A DNA stretch of 64,000 nucleotides from Mactromeris polynyma. Lineage: Eukaryota; Mollusca; Bivalvia; Venerida; Mactridae. Positions 13,758 to 25,505 of the stretch are shown here, piece by piece. Location: NCBI GenBank assembly GCA_032209605.1, contig JASFXZ010000005.1, positions 30,058,905-30,122,904 on the forward strand, given 5' to 3'. Within the stretch, counting starts at the first letter, position 1. Each line of letters starts with the position of its first letter. The notes under the pieces were generated by a model. That model was not told where the DNA came from, did not search any database, and saw only the letters and a list, made by a program, of their open reading frames with translations. A program made the position numbers and the translations under genes.

Positions 13758-13827
13758 CACAATACTGGTGATTTGAAATAGTAGCAATACGTTGTTTCTC
13801 GGTCCCGATGACTAGAACAAATTTCAT
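13758..13827 (-). CDS. Candidate first coding exon of the glycine-rich gene
   Basis: An ATG at 13827 opens 23 codons (beginning MKFVLVIGTE) and stops at a perfect GTAAGT donor after 13758, leaving phase 1. That phase matches the acceptor of the 8858 exon, and joining all exons would give about 502 residues. The peptide is not a good signal peptide, the implied intron is 4.9 kb, and a chance donor after a short open frame is common. Treat it as a hypothesis. Confidence 0.25.
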
Positions 13828-13829
13828 TT

Positions 13830-16800
13830 CATTAATATCAAAATGATTTCTTTCTCGATGATTTTATAATGAACACACCGAAACAAGTCACTTTTCAACA
13901 CTGCACCTAAGTAATTATATTAGGGTAGAGTGTCTGATTTAAATGATATCACAAAAATAAAATTTATTACCCCCACCCCCTTTTATAAATTCTTCTGTGT
14001 GACTCGTCCTAAATCGAAACTCCATTCTGTGTTCAAACACGTGTCTCTGAATACGTTAATGGTTTATGTAGACAAAATACTTAGTCAAGCTTCTATGTAA
14101 TAATAATGTTCAATGCTTAGATTTCTTCTTCTCCTTCCGTTGTCGTACATAAATCAAAAACTGGGACATCATCGTTTGATTTTTTAAAGGATTAGTAAAG
14201 CGCGCATAACAACAAGTAAGAGTTTAAAAGTAGCAACATTAACAATTAAAATAGTTGCGCTAATTTTACTAGTGGGTAAATATTTGTTTGTTCCATGGGG
14301 TATATCTGGAGCATTGATACGTCATGGCTGTCCCCTTGAATTTTGAACCCTCTCTTGATCTGGTATGCGATATCGACAACTCTTTGTTGTCAAAATTCCA
14401 GGGGTCTGGACCCTCGTCCCCCGTCTAGATCCGGGCATGTGTATTATATACAAACTCATAACTTTATAAAAATATAGTCGGATTAAAGACATATTGTCTA
14501 TTATTATACCTCACGTGACTTCGCTACGTTAAATTTCCATATACATGTACTCATTATGAGTCACTCCGTACTAATACACTGACACTACGTTTTTCACCGG
14601 GTGATACGGGTACACTATAACATGGCTAAAATAGACAATTCTGTTTTTCCAAGTTCATGCTGGTAGACGCTTATTGAAATGCGTTGTAAATCAGTAACTT
14701 CCGGCGCTTGCAACTATTCAAAACGACAAAATGACGACAACTGTAAACACACATGTAGTTAGTACTAACATGGTTTTGCTATTTGCATATCCGCGTTGTG
14801 TAAACCAATCAAATCATACGTTAACCATCAAGGCAATATCTCTTCAAACGAACCACGTTTGTAACATTGACGCGGATTGGTTAAGCTTTCGATAAAGGCG
14901 TTACCCTACCGAATTCCACTTAATTTCGGTGAATTTACCGAAATGCATTTTGGATGTGGCGTGTGCAGCAATCGTATCATCTCGGCATTTGTTTATGCTG
15001 CATAACAAATCTTAACCTTCAAATTGCGCTGACCATCTTTTTTCAAGATATTTCTTATTTTCAATTATATTTTGTTTGCCAATTGAAATATATATAAGAT
15101 GGCTTACCAGTGTGACAGTACATATTGTCAACATTTGAGAAAATACTCGCGTTTTAAAGCATTGAAAATAAAGTAATTTCTCCTTTTCTTTGCACATAAT
15201 GTCTGTACGTATATGTTGTAACTAGATTCTTTAGTGATCTAGAATAGCAATACCGCCTTCTTGGACGGGGGTGTTAATTTTTTTTCTGCATTAATTAAAT
15301 CCGACCCAGGACATTTCAAAGGAAGTATATTTACGTTACCCAATGCTGCGGAAGAGTTCTTTGCCGTGTACAAATACGATGGTTTTCCGTATTACATTGA
15401 TTAGTTTCTAAGCAAACTTTACAATTTAGAACATACGGAAAACAAATTATTTCGAAAAGAATCATCGAAATATAAGGCATAGTTTACATTTAAATCGGCT
15501 TTTGAATACGTTTTGAAGGGGAATGTACGTATATATACCATGTCGGATCAAATTTTTTCATAGCATGCGCCGTTTCTCCGTCGACCACCGACTATGTATT
15601 CGTTTGGTTTCCCGGCTACTTGAACATCGTGTTAACATCGTGTCAATGGTCGGATCCTTCGTGCTTTTCTCTAATTAACTGCTCAATATGGACGTTAGAA
15701 GGTAAATACGTATGGCTTGGTTATATTCTTTATAATACATCACGATTAATTCAGTGATTGATGCCTTGTTTGTTCACGTGGTTACCGCACTCTGATTCAT
15801 TAATCATCTTGATTCACTATATCGTTTGTTTGGTCAAAACGCGTCATGTCTTTCCTTGCCGGTCATGTGACTGGTGTACGCCTGTTTGTAATAAAGCATT
15901 GACTCTAGACTGTGCTCTCTTAAAACAACATTAAGCAGCGTGCGATTTTCTTCTTATTGTCAACACTGTGACAAAATGTTTTCATTGCGATTCAATACTG
16001 TGACTTTTAGCATACATTCGTGGTTTTGTACACAATACACATTGACCGAAACATTCCAGTTGTGATAAAATATTTACACCCATTAGCAAATCTGGATAGC
16101 CATAAATATGGGGGTTTCCCTCTTATCCAGCGGTACAAACAACACTGCACCGTTAACATCGTGCTTCAATCGCCATGAAAACAAAAACAGGATTGAACTT
16201 CAATACATCTAAAATTAAATTGTTTCTGTACCGCTGGTAAAAAACCCATTTTTCCGAATTTCATCTAATATGAAAGCGTTTACTACTACGGCGATATATT
16301 TTGCATTCGCAGATTTACGGCGAATGTAGTCGCGTGACAAAACATTTAGTAATGTTGTCAATCTATTTTAATTGATTGTGTCTATGTAAGTAGCATTTGT
16401 AATTAATTCTAAACATTCTACCAACTTCCTCATCACAAAAACATGTTTATTTATACCGTGTCTGTTTTATATATCACATTGTAGCAGGCATTATGATTTA
16501 GTCAAGCTGTCGAGAAAATATACACAACATTATACTAACACATTACACGTGAATGAACATCGTAGCGTAATTATTATATAAATTATTGCACTAGTCATAT
16601 TATAAACACGCTGCATTGCAATATATATATACACATATACCGCGCTTTGATATTTGGCATTGATATAACAGCATAAAAACCCATATATATAGCAATTCAA
16701 AATACAAACTATCTGTAAAGTTTGAATTTCAGAAACCAAAATAGATGAATTGTCAGTTTTTTTCCATACAGCATATGACATGGTCTGAACTTCAAATACG

Positions 16801-17157
16801 ACATTGTATACATGCATTTATAATTAATCTACACTTTTTAAATTAGTGCGAGGCATCTGTAGTCATAGAAGGCGACATTTATCCGTTGAAATCTTTTCCT
16901 TCATGTCTATCAGTACATCTTCACCGTGAATTGTCGAATTAACACCTGAGTGCTAAATCTTTTGTTCTGGATATAAACACGCAGTCTCTCCATAGCAACA
17001 CTCACGCACATTTCTGCTGTTGTTGAGACATTGTTACTCTAGAGAAGTTACATTGGTAGTTTTACTTTACGAAAATCGATGATGTTGTTGTGAAAATGTT
17101 ATTTCTAACTAGAAGGCAGTTCTGATGAGGTTTTACTGTACATATACATCAATCAAC
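13830..17157. other. No recognisable gene
   Basis: AT-rich sequence without credible exons. A dispersed-repeat fragment is suggested at about 14330-14450 by a motif of the CAGGGGTCTGGACCCTCGT type that resembles one at about 33880. Confidence 0.4.
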
Positions 17158-18690
17158 ACCAGCATTATGTACCCTGGACTCGGTGCAACACCAGCATCAT
17201 GTACCCTGGACTCGGTGCAACACCAGCATTATGTACCCTGCACTCGGTTCAACACCAGCATTATGTACCCTGGACACGGTGCAACACCAGCATTATGTAC
17301 CCTGGACACGGTTCAACACCAGCATTATGTACCCTGGACTCGGTGCAACACCAGCATTATGTACCCTGGACTCGGTGCAACACCAGCATCATGTACCCTG
17401 GACTCGGTTCAACACCAGCATCATGTACCCTGGACTCGGTGCAACACCAGCATTATGTACCCTGGACTCGGTGCAACACCAGCATTATGTACCCTGGACT
17501 CGGTTCAACACCAGCATCATGTACCCTGGACTCGGTGCAACACCAGCATTATGTACCCTGGACACGGTTCAACACCAGCATTATGTACCCTGGACTCGGT
17601 GCAACACCAGCATTATGTACCCTGGTCTCGGTGCAACACCAGCATTATGTACCCTGGACTCGGTGCAACACCAGCATTATGTACCCTGGACTCGGTGCAA
17701 CACCAGCATCATGTACCCTGGACTCGGTGCAACACCAGCATCATGTACCCTGGACTCGGTGCAACACCAGCATCATGTACCCTGGACTCGGTTCAACACC
17801 AGCATTATGTACCCTGGACTCGGTGCAACACCAGCATTATGTACCCTGGACTCGGTGCAACACCAGCATTATGTACCCTGGACTCGGTGCAACACCAGCA
17901 TTATGTACCCTGGACTCGGTGCAACACCAGCATTATGTACCCTGGACTCGGTGCAACACCAGCATTATGTACCCTGGACTCGGTGCAACACCAGCATTAT
18001 GTACCCTGGACTCGGTGCAACACCAGCATTATGTACCCTGGACTCGGTGCAACACCAGCATTATGTACCCTGGACTCGGTGCAACACCAGCATAATGTAC
18101 CCTGGACTCGGTGCAACACCAGCATCATGTACCCTGGACTCGGTGCAACACCAGCATTATGTACCCTGGACTCGGTGCAACACCAGCATTATGTACCCTG
18201 GACTCGGTGCAACACCAGCATTATGTACCCTGGACTCGGTGCAACACCAGCATTATGTACCCTGGACTCGGTGCAACACCAGCATTATGTACCCTGGACT
18301 CGGTTCAACACCAGCATTATGTACCCTGGACTCGGTTCAACACCAGCATTATGTACCCTGGACTCGGTTCAACACCAGCATCATGTACCCTGGACATGGT
18401 GCAACACCAGCATTATGTACCCTGGACTCGGTTCAACACCAGCATCATGTACCCTGGACTCGGTTCAACACCAGCAGTATGTACCCTGGACTCGGTGCAA
18501 CACCAGCAGTATGTACCCTGGACTCGGTTCAACACCAGCATCATGTACCCTGGACTCGGTTCAACACCAGCATCATGTACCCTGGACTCGGTGCAACACC
18601 AGCATTATGTACCCTGGACTCGGTGCAACACCAGCATTATGTACCCTGGTGTCGGTGCAACACCAGCATTATGTACCCTGGACTCGGTTC
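17158..18690. repeat. 32-bp minisatellite, about 48 copies
   Basis: Exact 32-bp period with the unit CACCAGCATTATGTACCCTG plus GACTCGGTGCAA. Variants are CATTATG or CATCATG, CTCGG or CACGG, and GTGCAA or GTTCAA. Since 32 is not a multiple of three, each reading frame cycles through all unit phases every 96 bp. All three forward frames lack stops, producing long open frames of 300-530 codons. These are repeat artefacts; nothing beside the array looks coding. Confidence 0.97.
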
Positions 18691-19029
18691 AATACACATT
18701 CGTGTTGTTATATACATGTATAGATGTAACTGGCTTCTTTCAACGTACTAAAGTAAACTACTAACACTGACACTAATTTTGATGTGACCGTGAACACGCA
18801 TCACTTGTACTCCCTAGGCGTCACTTACATTTACTGTTTTAAGAGTTACAATTAATCAAGTGAGAAAAGTGTTACAAAATTTGCCGACATCCAAGACAAA
18901 TGTTACAAACATTCAAAACCAAATAGAAGACGACCGGCTTCGTGTTGTATACATCGTTTTGTGTTTCAACTTCGATATTAATTCCAGTGTACATTTATAA
19001 CATTTTACACTGTAAATCTGGAAAGAAAA

Positions 19030-22000
19030 ATGGCAGGATTTATGTATTTTATTCCAATTGCTATTGTTTTGGGATTGATGTCATTTGTTGATGTCCATGG
19101 ATCTTGCTTTACGGGGAAACTGATGGCTGAAATGACAGGTAAACGTAGCGCATAACATTGGTTAAAATAAAAAAATGTATGGAACTTAAGATAAATAAAA
19201 TTAATAAACATAACGAGCAGACGAGAATCAAATGGAATTCAAGCGAGGTGGTCGGTTTTTCACGTGTTCGATCCCCGAGCGTGTCGTATTGTCACGTGCT
19301 GACAAGAAAAATATTAAATCATCTTTTGGGATTTTCCCTCCATTTTTTATCCGTGTTAAAAGTATTAAAACTTCGCCGATTTAGCAGAAACACTGGTAGG
19401 CGGATTCGCGTTCTCAATTAATCTGCCGAGTTAAAATCGAAGCTTCAAATTTAATGGTCTTTAAACGTAGTTAAAATCAATAATAACAGAAATATGGTAC
19501 TTAAACGTACAGTGAGTAATTTGATTAACTAAGGTGTTTCTATTAATAAAATGTAAACTTTGATTGGAAAATCAGCGAAAGGGTATACGGACAAAAAATC
19601 CCCTTCGGACAAAATCCCATTGACTCATTTTGCACAAGGCGGACAAAATCCCCTTGGCTCATTTTGCACAAGGCGGACACAATCTCCTTGGCTCATTTTG
19701 CATAAGGCGGACAAAATCCCCTTCGTGAATTTTAAAAGGTGGACAAAATCCCCTTCATGAATTTCACAAGATGGACAAAATCCCCTTTATGAATTTTACA
19801 GGAACATTTTTAACATGGACAGTAAAACAAAGAAATATCAAAAACTCTTAATTGGATTTACACTTTCATGCAGTCATTATTATATCTTATATTGTATCAC
19901 TTGTAAATTTCATGAAGGGGATGTTGTCCGCCTTGTCAAATTCATGAAGGGGATTTTGTCCACCTTGTTAAATTTATGAAGGGGATTTTGTCCACCTTGT
20001 TAAATTTATGAAGGGGATTATGTCCACCTTATGCAAAATGAGCGAAGAAGATCTTGTACGGAGGGGATTTTGTTCTACACTCCAGCGAACGCCACAATGT
20101 TCAACAAATCGCAAATTACTGTGTTTATGAGGTCGACACTTGCCGCGCACATGTTGTCTAATGCCCTTTATGGTATTTCGGTCGACCCGGTATATCTGTG
20201 CTCACCATTTATGGACTTTTTGAAGCCGAAGGGGACAATTTACCTGCCAGTAGAGCACTATAGGTCAAACATACAAATTTGAAGCCAAAGACTGTCACTG
20301 CACAGTGCCAATGAGACACATTGTACAGCTACCATTTTCCTGGCATCTAACCAGTACTTTTCTGGAATCTACCCAGTACTTTCCTGATTACTTTCCAGTA
20401 CTATGTTAGGTGGGAAACACTGAAAAGCATTTTTGTTTTTTTTACCCGGCTAGACGAGGGATCGAACCAACGACCTTCGGATTCGTAGTCAGCAGCGTTA
20501 ACCAATGAGCCACAGAGCCATACTATATACTATTCTTTCTATTAATATCCGTAGTGGCACCTGAACCCCACCAGCTGGATAGACGTCCCGCCTCTTTGTA
20601 ACCTACAACGTGATCAGGCTGCACTCAGGTCAAATGGTGGATGTTTAACTTAAAATGCAATCAAATATGACAATATGTTAAACAATAGCAATAGGTTTAT
20701 TAGAAATGCAAATACAGTAAAACGTATTTATACTAAACACCCACGGAGGACATTGTACAACTGTTCTATGTATCAGTTGTCCGGTACATCAATACTGATT
20801 TGAATTCGTAGTGTGTATTTTAGTACTATGATATATTCCTTTCATCCGAGTGTTCTTAATCACAGTGTTGTTTATAAGCAGGTTTTGCAGTATATTTTCA
20901 TATGCGTTCACGTCCTTCTGCAAATAATGATAAATCTTGTTGTTTATTTCAGTTTCGGGACGCTTCCGTTATTACTGTGAGTACACACAAAATGGTCACG
21001 TGATTCGAATGCTACCGGGCTCGAACATGGTCCTTTCAGATGAATGTCTAGATTGTAAATGTACAGTGCACGGCTTACAGTGTTGTGGGTATGTTTACTT
21101 TGTTATGTAATTTGATTCGATCTTCCCTCGAAAATATGAGGCTAAACCATATACCGGTTATAAAACTAGAGAACTATGATGGAGCTTATGCAAATCACTG
21201 AATAAACTGTGGTCCATGTTATACCTAAGCCTGTCTTACATATCTGCAAACCAGGAGGCCCCTAAATGGGTCCGCAATAGATAGAGTCGGACGTTATATT
21301 TGGTTTAAGTTACGGTTTCGAATTACCCGATTCATTCCAATGGGCGTAAGTACTGTGAACCAAGGGAGTTAACTGCGTTGTATCTAAATGAAAAACATAC
21401 AGAGTCTCGAGCGTCAACGTGTTAATCTCATACTTGTATATACGTAGATTGTGGATATGTCAACACAAATAAAGGGCGTACCAGGTTCCATTAAATATGT
21501 ATCCATATGTATCTATATAAACAATATATTTATTATACATTTTATTTCCCTTCAGTAGGGACAGTGCACTTTTGAATTGTGACACTTAACAAAATATCCT
21601 CTTTCGCCATGTTAACTTGTAAAATGAAACACGTGTAAAGTCTTGAAATGTCACGTGACATTAAATGGACGCGTCCCACTATTTGCGAATGAATCATGTT
21701 GTCGTTGGGCAAAATAAGAGTATCATAAATAAAATATGAAACAAACAACACATTGCTTTATTATATTTACTTCACTACGATTGTCTTTACGTGTACATGG
21801 TAAATGGTAAATTAATATTATATTATAATATTCTAAAAAACACACTATTTTGTCGTATCTATTTTAGCAGCATGTAGATACTCCATTTAACCATTTGATT
21901 ATTGATAGCGGAATGAGTATGTTTCTGATGTAACAATACGGAAGTGATGGCCCATGGAGAAATACCTATATTTTGGAAAGTCTGTGTACATTCTGAAACA

Positions 22001-23956
22001 CCAATGTCTGTATATAATACATTTAAGCTGTACCACATATTGTTCATATATAAAAAGTTAAACGGTATTTTCGAATATTATCAAAGTAAAGGTAGTTTAT
22101 CATATGACAAGCTCACCGGTAGAATTATACATACATCTGCTATGCTTCAACATCAACCCATGATTCGATAAGTTCAATTTTGTATCTTAAAAAGAATGCG
22201 CTAGTTTAGTCTGTAAGACGTATGTCGCTTATCTAGCAGGTCGTATATAATCAACTAGCAACAGCCATGTGTATTACTATATGTAAAACACAATCAAATA
22301 TTAATTTTCAGGAAGTATACTAAAAGAGTAATTCCATTAAAACTTTTTATACAAATCCTCTGTGAAAATAATCTTTATTTTCTTGATTAATATGAAACAG
22401 TTCTTAATTATGCAACATTAATTGTCTTTTCCTGCGCGGTACAAGTTGGGTTAGTGGAAGTAAACTTATGGTGCACATTGTTTTCATGTTGGAATGATGT
22501 TCCGAGCTGGAACAAATTAGATTTATTATTTATTTATTATAGCTTGAGTTGCTGGTGCTGGTTGGTAACCCAGTGACACTTGTTAGGTCAAGCATCAGCC
22601 GTACATTACTGAAATAATGTTGAAAAAACAGCGTTTAACATCAACACAACACATTGTTTCCACTTGCATCTCAAATAATTTACTCAATGATACAGATTTG
22701 GACATGCAAGTGGGACCATTGGACACCCAGCCGACTGCAAGATACTCCTAGACGGATGTCAACCACTTCTGGTAAAAGTCAACAATGAATCGTTGGATTG
22801 TTTTACCGGAACTACAGTTAACTTCACGGCAATGTCTGAAGCAGTATCACATCCCGATAATTTGTACACGTGAGTAATGTTCTCAGTTACTGCCATGTTT
22901 TTACAAACTTCCAAACGGATCAATTTCGCATTCCATACATTAATATTTTACATTTGCCCTTCAACAATGCTTCATCAGTCTATATTGTTCTATAATACAT
23001 TTGTATTTTCCTTTGTATTTTAATTAAATAAACTTGCACCACTACAAAACCTATATTAGTGAGGTTGGCTATGATGTTCTTAATATTGGAATTGCTTTAA
23101 AATAAAAAGTAGACGTCTGATTTTAATACTGTTGGCATTATATGAAAGTTGAAACATCTGTTGGAAAATGTAAATTCTTAAAAATGGACTTGTTAGGCGC
23201 CAATTTAAAACAAGTTGTGTCGTGGCACAGCTTCAATGTTTATTGTATATAAAACAATAGCGATTGAGCCTAATACGTCAGTCATTGCTGAATGCATACA
23301 ATTCCCTGTTAAGTATGTAAAATACCTGTGATTCATTTAAAACGTTCATCAATCGAACGTATTGTTACGATACTCTACGTTCTATGAATCCTACATATTT
23401 TGGACAGTTCATTTAAACGATGTTGATATATACATGTATACATAGTTGTAAGGATAGTGGACTGAACAAAGATAACACTGTTTGGTTTGTATGTGGTTAT
23501 AACCTCATAACAGCATGATGCATGGTGTGTAAGAAACGTAATGAATATATGCGTTATTCACCTATTATATAATATTCACACGAACTTCCGGTGATAAAAT
23601 GATGTTTATATGCAATACTTCTATATTTTGTTCATAATTTTAGAGCTGACCGATTCACAAAAACAACGACAAAGTCTGATATGAATGTGACGTCATCGAC
23701 AACCACGCCTCCAAAGCAGCAAACAATGATGCCCGTGAAAGATGGAGTAATTGCAATGTCAATCATTGAGTTCTTGAAAAAAATGATAAAAACAGATCCA
23801 AACGTTCAAACAAAAGGACAGAATATCCAATCGGAGATGAAGGCATTACCACCAAACGCCGCTTCTCAACCTCAAACGTCCGTTCAAGAACTGCAACCCT
23901 TTGACTATGGTCAATTTTGGCCTCAGGATTTCTTTCTTTCTTGGTATTTACTGTAA
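19030..23956 (+). CDS. Secreted beta-microseminoprotein (PSP94) family protein
   Basis: Four exons: 19030-19138, 20953-21088, 22696-22869 and 23644-23956, all AG/GT bounded, phases 1, 2, 2, total 243 residues. Exon 1 gives a signal peptide with a hydrophobic core (FIPIAIVLGLMSF) and likely cleavage after VHG, just before the first Cys. Exons 2 and 3 hold ten Cys, the number in the PSP94 fold. The spacing C-x2-C-x-C-x6-CC in DECLDCKCTVHGLQCC is the family hallmark. The family is secreted and its members bind other extracellular proteins; the partner here cannot be read from sequence. Three N-glycosylation sequons are present (NES, NFT, NVT). Exon 4 adds about 104 residues, first Thr/Ser/Lys-rich then Gln-rich, absent from vertebrate PSP94. 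Start chosen as the first ATG giving the signal peptide. The family call is firm; the tail's role is unknown. Confidence 0.87.
19580..20080. mobile_element. Foldback-like element with repeat-built inverted arms
   Basis: The left arm (about 19588-19793) holds six or seven direct copies, spaced about 33-34 bp, of GGACAAAATCCCCTT joined to GGCTCATTTTGCACAAGGC or a shorter link. The right arm (about 19915-20075) holds four or five copies of the reverse complement (AAGGGGATTTTGTCC with CACCTTGTTAAATTTATG). The 110-bp centre (19800-19910) is unrelated. Long inverted arms made of internal tandem repeats are the pattern of foldback (Galileo-like) elements. There is no transposase, so it would be non-autonomous. 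It sits in intron 1 of the beta-microseminoprotein-like gene. Confidence 0.65.
20300..20520 (-). mobile_element. tRNA-derived SINE
   Basis: Reading the minus strand from 20519, GGCTCTGTGGCTCATTGGTT resembles a tRNA 5' half with an A box, and GGTTCGATCCC about 50 bases on is a B box. The 5' and 3' ends pair only over four bases and the anticodon stem is broken, so this is a SINE head, not a functional tRNA. The body to about 20300 carries short direct repeats around AAAGTACTGG. It lies in intron 1 of the beta-microseminoprotein-like gene. Confidence 0.6.
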
Positions 23957-23964
23957 TGTGGTGC

Positions 23965-23970
23965 AATAAA
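23965..23970 (+). terminator. Polyadenylation signal AATAAA
   Basis: AATAAA lies only nine bases beyond the stop codon of the beta-microseminoprotein-like gene. That is very close, so either the 3' untranslated region is short or a later signal is used. Confidence 0.45.
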
Positions 23971-24766
23971 ATATCGCCTATTGCTGAATACACCTGGTGG
24001 ATTCGATAGTTTAAAGAACATGTTAAACTTGAATTTCTTTACGAATAACATATTACATTTTCATTGGATATTATCGCAATAATGCCGATCTTTCATTACA
24101 ACTACATGTACATTGGGACGTTATGTGGATTTCGTTTTGCCTATTACGGTATATATTGCCATGCTGTGTGAAACCAATGTATGACATGAAACGAAAATAC
24201 TCCGAAGCCGCTTTTAAATTACGGTTGTAACTTGAATCGGACAACGTTACGCAGGCATATTGACACTATTGACTGTATGTTACATCTGACACTGGCTTAA
24301 AATGGTGACATCCGGAGTTAGTATGTCTGTTACAGAAACGTTCTTGCAAAGTAAGCAATTTAATGTGTGGATGATTTCTTGCTAAGTATGAATTTATGAA
24401 TGTAGCAGTTCTTGGCTATAGACCGGTTATATCTACATTAACTGCTACAATTCACATAAACGATGTGTTGCTTTACATAGAAACGGTAATAAATGCTCTA
24501 GTTATTTCTAGTTATCTCTAGTTTATTTAGAAACTACTTGTCGTAAGATAAAACGATTTCATCGTTCTCTTGTGAATAGTATCGGTCTACTCATCACAAC
24601 CACCGCCATTAACAGGGTATGGATGACCCTAGAGCAATGTGACGGTGCAGGTTATCCAATATATATCGACCATACTGGAACATTCATTGATCATTAAGAG
24701 ATGTTACACCACATGCCACATTCGTGTGTCATAGAATAAGAAAGGCAGCAGTTTTAAACACACACG

Positions 24767-24772
24767 TTTATT
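24767..24772 (-). terminator. Candidate polyadenylation signal of the CXorf38-like gene
   Basis: TTTATT on the plus strand is AATAAA on the minus strand, about 730 bases beyond the stop codon at 25506. The stretch between is AT-rich and non-coding, as expected of a 3' untranslated region. This gene and the beta-microseminoprotein-like gene converge here. Confidence 0.3.
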
Positions 24773-25505
24773 TATAAATACAAAAGTAACACAATTTCAA
24801 ACAATACGCAATCAGCAGCTTCTGTTATTTAATGTGTAACCATCTCTCTCACTCTCTACATTCACTCTTCTCTCTGCCATTTTCTCTAGAACTGCGTCAC
24901 ATTGGCATGTTTGAAGGTTTACAGTAGTTGATATCTACTGAAAACGTGTCAATCAAAATGTAGACCATGTGCTTATAATTCTGAATAACAGATGCAAAAT
25001 ATTCTCTCTTTCTTGAATCGTAAAAAAACGACTAGTACTGCCGCATACACAAATAATAAGGTAAATTATTAGCTTAATCATTTTTCTTTTACCCAGTTAC
25101 ATAAATTATACTAAACACACTAAGCATAAGTAATAGGTCAAGGAATTAAATAATCGTTTAGTTTAGATCAATTTCTAAAGCGCGTTAATACACGATAAAC
25201 TGTAAGTACAAACAAGTCTAATTGTTATTAAGCCCGTATACACCAAAATGGCTTCAGTAAATATACAACATAAGCATACGAACGATATATATTTCTTGCA
25301 AAAACACAAAACAAAACACTTATTGTTTTAACTGATACAAGATTGCTAATTATGATAAATAAGTGATTAAATATATCACTTATTGATACATGCACCATAA
25401 TTATATTACAGTCAACAGAGCAATGATTAGTAATTATGTCGACATTAAAGCTCTGGGAACTATCTGCTAAATGTTAAGCTAAGAAATCATTGTCAGCACC
25501 TAGCT

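Noticed and set aside
157..18690. CRISPR-like arrays
   Set aside because: Units are contiguous with no unique spacers, and the genome is eukaryotic.
17125..18764. Large histidine/cysteine-rich open frames
   Set aside because: Produced by the 32-bp tandem repeat; three frames are equally open.
19158..19421. Possible tRNA-like segment and 87-codon frame around 19250
   Set aside because: Only a B-box-like GTGTTCGATCCCC is visible; the frame has no coding character and lies in intron 1 of the beta-microseminoprotein-like gene.
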